This document shows positions 1 to 6,790 of a stretch of 26,264 nt of DNA, piece by piece (the stretch's first letter is position 1; the number at the start of each line of letters is the position of its first letter). The notes under the pieces were generated by a model, which made no database searches, was not told where the DNA came from, and saw only the letters and a list, made by a program, of their open reading frames with translations. A program made the position numbers and the translations under genes. Source of the stretch: Comamonadaceae bacterium (GTDB lineage Bacteria; Pseudomonadota; Gammaproteobacteria; Burkholderiales; Burkholderiaceae_C); assembly GCA_947464665.1 (NCBI GenBank), contig CANHXV010000004.1, positions 1-26,264 of the forward strand, read 5' to 3'.

Positions 1-14
1 AATTGGAGACACAC

Positions 15-1349
15 ATGGCATTGGTAGAAGTCAAAGTTCCAGACATCGGTGATTTCGATGAAGTCGCGGTTATTGAATTGATGGTCAAGGTAGGTGACGC
101 CATCAAGGCTGAACAATCCTTGATTACCGTTGAATCTGACAAAGCATCGATGGAAATTCCATCTTCAGCAGCCGGCGTGGTGAAAGAACTGCGTGTCAAG
201 CTGGGTGACAAAGTGAAACAAGGTTCTGTGGTTTTGGTGTTGGAAGCCAGTGGTGCTCCATCGGCTCAAACAGCTGCATTGCCCGTGGCATCTCCCATCA
301 CCACAACACCAGCCTCTGTTGTCGCTTTGCCGCCTGTTTCCTCGCAGGTTGCTGCCGCAGTTGTTGTAGCTCCTGTGAGTTCTGCTGCGCAGGCTCATAG
401 CCCCGGCGCTCTAACGCTTGGGTTGCCGCATGCATCTCCCTCTGTGCGCAAATTTGCTCGCGAATTGGGCGTACCTTTGGAAGAAGTGAAAGGCAATGGC
501 CCCAAAGGTCGAATTTCACAAGACGACGTTCAAGCGTTTACCAAAGCCGTGATGGCGGGTTCGACACAAACCAAAGCACAAGCGGCCATGGCGCCAGCAG
601 GTGGCGATGGTGCGGCACTGGGATTGATCCCATGGCCCAAAGTTGACTTCGCCAAGTTTGGCCCCATTGAGCGCAAAGAAATGGGTCGCATCAAGAAAAT
701 CAGTGGTGCGAATTTGCTGCGCAACGCCATCATGATTCCGGCCGTTACCAACCATGACGATGCCGATATCACTGATTTAGAAGCCTTTCGTGTATCGACC
801 AACAAAGAAAATGAAAAGTCTGGCGTGAAAGTCACCATGTTGGCTTTCTTGATCAAAGCTTGTGTGGCGGCATTGAAAAAATACCCAGAGTTCAACAGTT
901 CTTTGGATGGCGATGCCATCGTCTACAAAAACTACTGGCACATTGGTTTTGCAGCAGATACACCTAATGGTTTGATGGTGCCTGTGATCAAAGATGCTGA
1001 CAAAAAAGGCATCTTGCAAATCAGTCAGGAAATGGGTGAGTTGGCCAAAAAAGCTCGTGAAGGCAAGTTAAGTCCTGCAGAAATGACAGGCGCGACCTTC
1101 ACCATCTCCAGCTTGGGTGGTATTGGTGGCAAGTATTTCACGCCTATCATCAATGCGCCCGAAGTCGCCATCATGGGTGTTTGCAAAAGCACGCATGAAC
1201 CCGTTTGGGATGGCAAACAATTTGTTCCGCGTCTCATGTTGCCTTTGTCCTTGACTTGGGATCACCGAGTGATCGATGGTGCCGCCGCCGCACGCTTCAA
1301 TGCGTACCTGGGTCAAATCCTTGGCGACTTCCGCCGTGTGTTGCTTTGA
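15..1349 (+). CDS. aceF: Pyruvate dehydrogenase complex E2, dihydrolipoamide acetyltransferase
   Basis: This is the E2 core of the cytoplasmic pyruvate dehydrogenase complex; it moves the acetyl group from E1 through lipoyl-lysine to CoA. The 444-residue protein has one N-terminal lipoyl domain (about residues 2-77, lipoyl lysine K43 in ESDKAS). An Ala/Pro/Val-rich linker follows, then a peripheral-subunit-binding domain (about 140-180, starting HASPSVRKFA), and a catalytic domain ending with the DHRVIDG motif (H417, D421). I start at the ATG at 15 because GGAGA lies just upstream at 5-9; an in-frame TTG at 3 is unlikely. aceE is expected immediately upstream but lies outside the window. lpdA follows after 11 bases, so the two are surely co-transcribed. 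The lipoyl domain is a close paralogue of the one fused to the next gene. Confidence 0.96.
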   Translation: MALVEVKVPDIGDFDEVAVIELMVKVGDAIKAEQSLITVESDKASMEIPSSAAGVVKELRVKLGDKVKQGSVVLVLEASGAPSAQTAALPVASPITTTPASVVALPPVSSQVAAAVVVAPVSSAAQAHSPGALTLGLPHASPSVRKFARELGVPLEEVKGNGPKGRISQDDVQAFTKAVMAGSTQTKAQAAMAPAGGDGAALGLIPWPKVDFAKFGPIERKEMGRIKKISGANLLRNAIMIPAVTNHDDADITDLEAFRVSTNKENEKSGVKVTMLAFLIKACVAALKKYPEFNSSLDGDAIVYKNYWHIGFAADTPNGLMVPVIKDADKKGILQISQEMGELAKKAREGKLSPAEMTGATFTISSLGGIGGKYFTPIINAPEVAIMGVCKSTHEPVWDGKQFVPRLMLPLSLTWDHRVIDGAAAARFNAYLGQILGDFRRVLL

Positions 1350-1360
1350 AAGATTGAACC

Positions 1361-3211
1361 ATGGCATTGATTGAAATTCAAGTTCCGGACATTGGCGACT
1401 TCGACGAAGTAGCGGTCATTGAGTTGTTGGTGAAAGCTGGCGATGTGGTGAAGGCTGAACAAAGTTTGATGACTGTAGAGTCTGACAAAGCCTCCATGGA
1501 AATTCCTTGTTCACAAGCTGGCGTTGTCAAAGAGCTCAAAGTTAAATTAGGCGACAAGGTTAAACAAGGTTCTGTTGTGTTGGTATTGGAAGGCGAAGCA
1601 ACTTCTACACCACCATCTTCCTCTCCAACTCCAGCCCAGCCCAGTGTGCCAGTTGCAGCACCTTTACAAGCACCTTCAGCTTCACCCGCTGCAGTCCATA
1701 TTCCAAACGCAAGTTCGTACAGTGGCTCAGTCGACATTGAATGCGATTTGCTGGTCTTGGGTGCAGGCCCTGGCGGTTACTCTGCTGCATTTCGTGCAGC
1801 AGATTTGGGCTTAAAGGTTGTGATTGTTGAGCGCTACGCCACATTGGGTGGCGTTTGCTTGAACGTAGGTTGCATTCCTTCCAAGGCTTTGTTGCATGTT
1901 GCGGCAGTGATGGACGAAGTCAGTCACATGGCCGATTTGGGAATTGACTTTGGCGATCCCAAAGTTGACATTGGAAAACTGCGCACCCACAAAGAAAAAG
2001 TCATTGGGAAGCTCACAGGCGGTTTGGCAGCGATGGCCAAAATGCGCAAGGTCACCACCGTTCGCGGTGTGGGCGAATTCCTAAGTGCTAACCATGTGGT
2101 GGTGGAAGAAACCACGGGCACTGGTCAGGAAAAAACGGGTGTGAAAAAAGTTGTTGTCTTTAAGAACTGCATCATTGCAGCTGGCAGTCAAGCCGTGCGC
2201 TTGCCCTTCATGCCCAACGATCCGCGCGTGGTTGACAGCACAGGGGCTTTGGCATTGAAGGAAGTGCCTAAGCGCATGCTTATTTTGGGTGGCGGCATCA
2301 TCGGTTTAGAAATGGGTACCGTTTACAGCACATTAGGCGCACGCTTGGATGTGGTTGAAATGATGGATGGCTTGATGCAAGGCGCTGACCGAGATCTGGT
2401 CAAGGTCTGGCAAAAAATGAACGCCCATCGCTTTGACAACATCATGCTCAAAACCAAAACAGTAGGTGCCAAGGCCACCAAAGCGGGCATTGAAGTGTCA
2501 TTTGAATCTGCAGAGGAGGGGGTTGCTGCGCCCGCTCCGCAAGTCTATGATCTGGTATTGCAAGCCGTGGGCCGTACGCCCAACGGCAAAAAGATTGCAG
2601 CCGATAAAGCCGGTGTGAGTGTGACCGATCGAGGTTTCATTCCTGTTGACATTCAAATGCGCACCAACGTGCCTCATATTTTTGCCATTGGCGACATCGT
2701 GGGTCAGCCCATGTTGGCGCACAAAGCGGTACATGAGGCCCATGTTGCCGCTGAAGTCATTGCCGGTGAAATTCAAGGCAATAAAGAATTGGCCGCTAGT
2801 GCTTTCAATGCCCGTGTGATTCCAAGTGTGGCTTACACCGATCCCGAAGTGGCTTGGGTGGGACTCACAGAAGATCAAGCCAAAGCACAAGGCATCAAGG
2901 TCAAGAAGGGCTTGTTCCCTTGGACGGCTTCAGGCCGCGCCATTGCCAATGGCCGTGATGAAGGCGTGACCAAGTTGTTGTTTGATGACTCTCCCGAGGC
3001 GCATGGCCACGGCAAGATCTTGGGCGGTGGTATGGTGGGCACGCATGCGGGTGACATGATTGGTGAAGTGGCCTTGGCCATTGAGATGGGCGCAGACGCC
3101 ATCGACATTGGCAAAACCATCCACCCCCACCCAACCTTAGGTGAGAGCATTGGCATGGCAGCTGAAGTGGCCCATGGCAGTTGCACAGACTTGCCACCTT
3201 CAAAGAAATAA
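1361..3211 (+). CDS. lpdA: Dihydrolipoamide dehydrogenase (E3) of pyruvate dehydrogenase with fused N-terminal lipoyl domain
   Basis: This flavoprotein reoxidises dihydrolipoamide in the pyruvate dehydrogenase complex using FAD and NAD+. The 616-residue protein is about 140 residues longer than a plain E3. Residues 2-77 form a lipoyl domain (lipoyl lysine K43), followed by a Ser/Pro/Ala linker to about residue 125. The E3 body has an FAD-binding GAGPGG motif (near residue 133), a redox disulfide C166/C171 in GGVCLNVGCIPSK, an NAD-binding GGGIIGLEMG motif, and the catalytic H590/E595 pair in HPHPTLGE near the C-terminus. Lipoyl-E3 fusions are known in Burkholderiales and Neisseria pyruvate dehydrogenase operons. 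The start is the ATG 11 bases after aceF, with only a weak purine-rich ribosome site, so translation may be coupled to aceF. A hairpin terminator follows. Confidence 0.96.
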   Translation: MALIEIQVPDIGDFDEVAVIELLVKAGDVVKAEQSLMTVESDKASMEIPCSQAGVVKELKVKLGDKVKQGSVVLVLEGEATSTPPSSSPTPAQPSVPVAAPLQAPSASPAAVHIPNASSYSGSVDIECDLLVLGAGPGGYSAAFRAADLGLKVVIVERYATLGGVCLNVGCIPSKALLHVAAVMDEVSHMADLGIDFGDPKVDIGKLRTHKEKVIGKLTGGLAAMAKMRKVTTVRGVGEFLSANHVVVEETTGTGQEKTGVKKVVVFKNCIIAAGSQAVRLPFMPNDPRVVDSTGALALKEVPKRMLILGGGIIGLEMGTVYSTLGARLDVVEMMDGLMQGADRDLVKVWQKMNAHRFDNIMLKTKTVGAKATKAGIEVSFESAEEGVAAPAPQVYDLVLQAVGRTPNGKKIAADKAGVSVTDRGFIPVDIQMRTNVPHIFAIGDIVGQPMLAHKAVHEAHVAAEVIAGEIQGNKELAASAFNARVIPSVAYTDPEVAWVGLTEDQAKAQGIKVKKGLFPWTASGRAIANGRDEGVTKLLFDDSPEAHGHGKILGGGMVGTHAGDMIGEVALAIEMGADAIDIGKTIHPHPTLGESIGMAAEVAHGSCTDLPPSKK

Positions 3212-3232
3212 TCTGTCAGAAGCAGAGTTTTT

Positions 3233-3254
3233 AAAACCGCCTGCGGGCGGTTTT
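3233..3254 (+). terminator. Hairpin terminator after the pyruvate dehydrogenase operon, possibly bidirectional
   Basis: A perfect inverted repeat has 9-base arms, AAAACCGCC (3233-3241) and GGCGGTTTT (3246-3254), around the loop TGCG. It lies 21 bases after lpdA. It ends in a short T-run on the plus strand and, because the arms start with A, also gives a short T-run for the convergent minus-strand gene that ends at 3272. It probably serves both genes, more strongly the plus strand. Confidence 0.8.
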
Positions 3255-3271
3255 CTGTTGCAGCCAGGTTT

Positions 3272-3862
3272 TTAATTTTTTGCGGGCTCTGCTTGGAGCT
3301 TGTCGGCTTGAACTCTGCGGGCGCCATTGAATCTATTTTGCCAATAGGCCTCGCGCATGTCGTCCACCCGCACGGCTTTGCCCGGTCTTGGGGCATGGAT
3401 GAATTTGCCGTCACCGACATAAATACCTACGTGACTGAAGGTTCGTTTCAAGGTGTTGAAGAAAACCAAGTCGCCAGGTTTGAGTTCACTGCGTTTGATT
3501 TCTTCTGTGACCTTGGCTTGTTCCTCAGCCCTGCGGGGCAATACCAAACCCACAGACTTTTCATACATGTGGCGCACAAAACCGCTGCAATCAAAGCCTT
3601 TTTCTTCACTGGTGCCTCCCCTGATGTAGGGAACCCCCAACAGGCCCATGGCTTGAATCACGATTTCGGAGGCTTTGCCGCCAAAGGTATTTCGAGCCGA
3701 CTGAAGGGGACCACCAAATTGATTGCTGATTTGTTGTGTGATTTGATCGGTCATTTGGGTCACCAAACCACGCTCTTTGAGCATGCGGTCAAGGTCGTCC
3801 TCAACGGGCGATGCCAGCGCTGCCGTTGTGATAAGTGCCAGTCCACATAGAATCATTCGCAT
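3272..3862 (-). CDS. Secreted NlpC/P60-family cysteine peptidase (probable cell-wall endopeptidase)
   Basis: Members of this family cut peptide bonds in the peptidoglycan stem peptide, in the periplasm. The 196-residue product begins with a likely signal peptide (residues 1-18, hydrophobic, ending in ALAS). About 50 residues of helical-looking sequence follow, then the NlpC/P60 domain from about residue 65. The catalytic cysteine is C92 in FDCSGFV, the histidine is H144 in SHVGIYVGDGKFIH, and H156 is the likely third residue. There is no lipobox and no visible binding repeat such as SH3 or LysM. The start at 3862 could instead be the second Met, two codons in. No clear ribosome site is visible. 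It is convergent with lpdA and divergent from the hydrolase gene at 3956. The substrate bond is not determined by sequence alone. Confidence 0.9.
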   Translation of the reverse strand: MRMILCGLALITTAALASPVEDDLDRMLKERGLVTQMTDQITQQISNQFGGPLQSARNTFGGKASEIVIQAMGLLGVPYIRGGTSEEKGFDCSGFVRHMYEKSVGLVLPRRAEEQAKVTEEIKRSELKPGDLVFFNTLKRTFSHVGIYVGDGKFIHAPRPGKAVRVDDMREAYWQNRFNGARRVQADKLQAEPAKN

Positions 3863-3886
3863 AAATGTCAGTTTAATGCCATCAAC

Positions 3887-3916
3887 CCTTGCTTGATACC
3901 TCGATTTTGAGCAAGG
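3887..3916. repeat. Inverted repeat in the divergent spacer between the NlpC/P60 and hydrolase genes
   Basis: The arms CCTTGCT (3887-3893) and AGCAAGG (3910-3916) are perfectly complementary over 7 bases with 16 bases between them. They sit in the middle of the 93-base spacer between the two divergent starts (3862 and 3956). Position and symmetry fit an operator, but a spaced 7-base repeat can arise by chance and no regulator gene is adjacent. A poor sigma-70-like element for the plus strand (TTGAGC at 3907-3912) overlaps the right arm. Confidence 0.3.
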
Positions 3917-3955
3917 ATCCCCGAGAATGATGAATATTCAGTCCAAGGTTTGAAA

Positions 3956-4567
3956 ATGTTGCTTGAAGTTGAATCCTCTCAATTGGTTCTGGTTGATTAC
4001 CAGCAAAAGTTAATGCCTGCCATGAAAGATGCGCAAGCTGTTTGGCAGCGTGCTGAAGTCCTAGCCCGTACCGCCAAGCTTCTGAAAGTTCCCGTTTGGG
4101 CCACTGAACAAAATCCAACAGGTCTGGGCGAAACCTCGCCAGAGATTCGCCAGCATTGTCAACGGGTTCTGGCCAAAATGGCTTTCAGTGGTGTGGAGGA
4201 GGGTCTGGGTGAATGGCTAAGCTCCCCCGCGCCTGCCATGCCCAAGGGCAATGCGCGCAGTTTGCCAAGACACTTGCAAAAACCGGCTCAACCTGAAGCC
4301 GGCCCTTCAGTCGTCATTGCGGGCTGCGAAGCGCATGTGTGTTTGCTGCAAACCGCATTGGATTTGTTGGAGGATGAGTTTGAAGTTTGGGTGGTGACTG
4401 ATGCTTGTGCATCTCGCACAGATCGCGATCGCGACGCTGCATTTGACCGCCTTGCAGGCGTTGGGGCTGAGCTTTTAACCACTGAAATGGTGCTGTTTGA
4501 ATGGCTGCGATCTGCAGAAAATCCTGATTTCAAACAGGTTCAATCTTGGATCAAAGCCTTGGTTTAA
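3956..4567 (+). CDS. Isochorismatase-like (cysteine hydrolase family) protein
   Basis: Members of this superfamily hydrolyse C-N, ester or ether bonds using an Asp-Lys-Cys triad. All three residues are visible in this 203-residue protein: D14 in VLVDYQQ, K74 in LAKMAFSG and C129 in GCEAHVCLLQT. The substrate cannot be told from sequence; the closest type is the YcaC-like or unassigned hydrolase group rather than true isochorismatase, and no enterobactin-type genes are nearby. Between the triad lysine and cysteine there is an unusually long Pro/Ala/Arg-rich insert (about residues 90-117). I start at the ATG at 3956 because AAGG (3945-3948) is 7 bases upstream; a TTG two codons earlier is less likely. 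It stands alone, 99 bases before prpE. Confidence 0.85.
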   Translation: MLLEVESSQLVLVDYQQKLMPAMKDAQAVWQRAEVLARTAKLLKVPVWATEQNPTGLGETSPEIRQHCQRVLAKMAFSGVEEGLGEWLSSPAPAMPKGNARSLPRHLQKPAQPEAGPSVVIAGCEAHVCLLQTALDLLEDEFEVWVVTDACASRTDRDRDAAFDRLAGVGAELLTTEMVLFEWLRSAENPDFKQVQSWIKALV

Positions 4568-4603
4568 GCTGCTGTCGGTAAAGTTCAGATGTTCAAAGTC
4601 AGT

Positions 4604-4633
4604 TTGCAGCAAGTCCCTCATGAATAATTATGA
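4604..4633 (+). promoter_or_regulatory. Possible promoter for prpE
   Basis: In the 99-base gap before prpE there is a TTGCAG (4604-4609) followed after 18 bases by TTATGA (4628-4633), inside an A+T-rich run. The match to sigma-70 consensus is weak, and other alignments of the -10 box (TAATTA at 4625-4630) are possible. It is offered only because a separate promoter is expected here. Confidence 0.25.
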
Positions 4634-4666
4634 ATTCAGAAGCCAAGCCCAGCTTTAGGAGACAAC

Positions 4667-6562
4667 ATGGTTCAATATGCAGATTTTCACAAGCGTTCTA
4701 TTCAAGATCGTGATGCTTTCTGGGCTGAGCAAGCTCGACACATAGAGTGGCACAAAGCGCCCCAAGAAATTTGTGATTACAGCCATCCGCCATTTGCCAA
4801 ATGGTTCAAGGGCGCTGAAACCAACCTGTGTCACAACGCCATTGACCGCCATCTGAAAGAGCGTGGCGACCAAGCTGCCTTGATTTTCGTCTCGACAGAA
4901 ACGGATCAAGAGATCACTTACACCTACAAGCAGTTGCACACTGAGGTGCAACGAATGGCTACGTCCTTGCTATCTTTGGGCGTTCAAAAAGGCGACCGTG
5001 TTTTGATTTACATGCCCATGATTGCCGAGGCTTCTTTTGCCATGTTGGCTTGTGCGCGAATTGGTGCCATTCACTCTGTGGTGTTTGGTGGATTCGCTTC
5101 TGGTTCTTTGGCTTCTCGAATTGAAGATGCCAGCCCCAAAGTGATTGTGAGTGCCGATGCAGGTTCCCGGGGTGGCAAAGTTGTTGCCTACAAACCCTTG
5201 TTAGATGAGGCGATTCGTTTGTCATCTCACAAACCCAATTCCGTGGTTTTGGTTGAGCGTGGTTTGGCAAGCATGGCCATCACGGCGGGTCGTGATGTGC
5301 TCTGGTCCGCGTTGCGCGAAAAGCATTTCAACGACGTGGTGCCCTGTGAATGGGTCGATGCCACACACCCTAGTTACACTTTGTACACGTCTGGCACGAC
5401 TGGCAAGCCAAAAGGCGTTCAGCGTGACACGGGCGGCTATGCGGTGGCTTTGGCTTCGAGCATACCCAACATTTTTGGCGGCAAGCCCGGTGAAACATTT
5501 TTCTGTACCAGTGATATTGGTTGGGTGGTGGGACACAGCTACATCATCTACGGCCCATTGATTGGCGGCATGGCCACCATCCTTTATGAAGGCTTGCCCA
5601 CACGTCCTGACGGCGGGATTTGGTGGAGCTTGGTTGAGAAGTACAAAGTGACAGTGATGTTCAGCGCTCCCACGGCCATTCGTGTGTTAAAAAAACAAGA
5701 CCCTGCTTTGCTCAGCAAATATGATTTGTCCAGCTTGAAGGCCCTGTTCTTAGCGGGTGAACCTTTGGATGAACCGACTGCTAAGTGGATTTCTGAAGGT
5801 CTTGGCAAACCGATTATCGATAACTACTGGCAAACAGAGTCTGGTTGGCCTATTTTGACGGTGTGCAATGGCATTGAAAAAACGCCTAGCAAATTTGGCT
5901 CTCCTGGCAAAGCTGTTTATGGCTACGACGTGAAGCTGTTAGACGATCAAACAGGTGAAGAGTTGACGCAGCCCCATCAAAAAGGCGTCGTGGCCATTGA
6001 AGGTCCTTTGCCCCCGGGCTGCTTGCAAACCATTTGGGGTGATGACGAACGTTTTGTCAAAACTTATTGGGCCACTGTGCCCGGTAAAACCATTTACTCC
6101 ACCTTCGACTGGGGGATTAAGGATGAGGACGGCTATTTCTTTATCTTGGGCCGAACGGATGATGTGATCAATGTAGCGGGCCACCGTTTAGGCACGCGTG
6201 AAATTGAAGAGAGCATTTCTGGTCACGCTGCTGTGGCTGAAGTGGCCGTGGTGGGTGTGGCTGACAGCTTGAAGGGGCAAGTCGCCATGGCCTTTGCAGT
6301 CCTCAAAGACAACTCATTGTTGAATGATCCCCAAGCTTTGTTGAAACTTGAAGGTGAAATCATGAAGGTGGTCGACAGTTCCCTGGGTGCTGTGGCCAGA
6401 CCCTCGCGTGTTCGCTTCGTAGCTGTTTTGCCCAAAACGCGCAGTGGCAAACTTCTTCGTCGCGCCATTCAAGCAGTTTGTGAAGGACGAGATCCTGGTG
6501 ACTTAACCACGATGGACGATCCCGCAGCATTGCTTCAAATTGCAGATTTGGTCAAAGCGTAA
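4667..6562 (+). CDS. prpE: Propionate-CoA ligase (propionyl-CoA synthetase)
   Basis: This AMP-forming enzyme activates propionate with ATP and CoA to propionyl-CoA in the cytoplasm, normally feeding the methylcitrate cycle. The 631-residue protein has the nucleotide-binding motif YTSGTTGKPKG (residues 240-250). It continues directly into QRDTGGYAVAL, which is typical of PrpE rather than acetyl-CoA synthetase. It also has the DVINVAGHRLGTREIEE hinge region and the catalytic lysine K595 in KTRSGKLLRR. It aligns along its whole length with the E. coli PrpE that I remember, including the N-terminal segment around TNLCHNAIDRHL. The ribosome site AGGAGA (4657-4662) is well placed for the ATG. No prpB, prpC or acnD gene is nearby, so this copy is transcribed alone and ends at a strong terminator. 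Confidence 0.95.
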   Translation: MVQYADFHKRSIQDRDAFWAEQARHIEWHKAPQEICDYSHPPFAKWFKGAETNLCHNAIDRHLKERGDQAALIFVSTETDQEITYTYKQLHTEVQRMATSLLSLGVQKGDRVLIYMPMIAEASFAMLACARIGAIHSVVFGGFASGSLASRIEDASPKVIVSADAGSRGGKVVAYKPLLDEAIRLSSHKPNSVVLVERGLASMAITAGRDVLWSALREKHFNDVVPCEWVDATHPSYTLYTSGTTGKPKGVQRDTGGYAVALASSIPNIFGGKPGETFFCTSDIGWVVGHSYIIYGPLIGGMATILYEGLPTRPDGGIWWSLVEKYKVTVMFSAPTAIRVLKKQDPALLSKYDLSSLKALFLAGEPLDEPTAKWISEGLGKPIIDNYWQTESGWPILTVCNGIEKTPSKFGSPGKAVYGYDVKLLDDQTGEELTQPHQKGVVAIEGPLPPGCLQTIWGDDERFVKTYWATVPGKTIYSTFDWGIKDEDGYFFILGRTDDVINVAGHRLGTREIEESISGHAAVAEVAVVGVADSLKGQVAMAFAVLKDNSLLNDPQALLKLEGEIMKVVDSSLGAVARPSRVRFVAVLPKTRSGKLLRRAIQAVCEGRDPGDLTTMDDPAALLQIADLVKA

Positions 6563-6597
6563 AACGCCCTGATGTCATAGAACTGACAGCTGAATGA

Positions 6598-6628
6598 CAG
6601 GGTGAATGGCTATTCATCCTGTTTTTTT
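6598..6628 (+). terminator. Rho-independent terminator of prpE
   Basis: A 10-base-pair stem with one G-U pair is formed by CAGGGTGAAT (6598-6607) and ATTCATCCTG (6612-6621) with a GGCT loop. Seven T residues follow (6622-6628). It starts 35 bases after the prpE stop and separates prpE from the sucA operon. Confidence 0.92.
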
Positions 6629-6661
6629 GTTGAATCAATGATCTCATCTGTTGCAAATCAA

Positions 6662-6670
6662 TGTGATAAT
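6662..6670 (+). promoter_or_regulatory. Extended -10 promoter candidate for the sucA operon
   Basis: TGTGATAAT contains a TG dinucleotide one base before a GATAAT hexamer (6665-6670), the extended -10 arrangement. No good -35 box lies 16-18 bases upstream, which is tolerated by extended -10 promoters. It lies between the prpE terminator and sucA and would give a leader of about 115 bases. Confidence 0.4.
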
Positions 6671-6679
6671 GCACAGGTT

Positions 6680-6790
6680 ACTTAGGCCCTTCCCCATGCC
6701 ACAGTCGCATCCGCCAACCGGTTCAGCCGTGTCGCGGAAGGTAAATCAACCAACTAATGTTCCCTGAAGGGGAATGAAGGTCAGCGAAAA
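6680..6790 (+). promoter_or_regulatory. Structured 5' leader of sucA, candidate sucA-motif cis-regulatory RNA
   Basis: A conserved RNA structure, the 'sucA motif', is known from sucA leaders in Burkholderiales and overlaps the ribosome-binding site. This leader has matching behaviour, although I cannot confirm the family without a covariance search. A TCCGC/GCGGA stem (6710-6714 with 6734-6738) is present. A short TTCCC/GGGAA hairpin (6760-6764 with 6770-6774) lies just before the ribosome site GAAGG (6776-6780). The run CCTTCCCC (6688-6695) can pair with GGAAGG (6736-6741), with GGGGAA (6769-6774) or with the ribosome site itself. These pairings are partly exclusive, as expected of a translation switch. 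Confidence 0.5.

Noticed and set aside
2875..3420. Open frame of 181 codons on the minus strand over the lpdA 3' end and terminator
   Set aside because: It crosses the lpdA terminator and overlaps both the lpdA and NlpC/P60 genes, with no domain or ribosome site.
3293..3850. Plus-strand open frame of 185 codons opposite the NlpC/P60 gene
   Set aside because: The minus-strand reading has a signal peptide and the catalytic Cys/His motifs; the plus reading has none.
6757..6777. Six-codon leader reading frame just before sucA
   Set aside because: It has no ribosome site at a usable distance and no amino-acid bias relevant to an attenuator; the hairpin in the same bases explains the sequence better.
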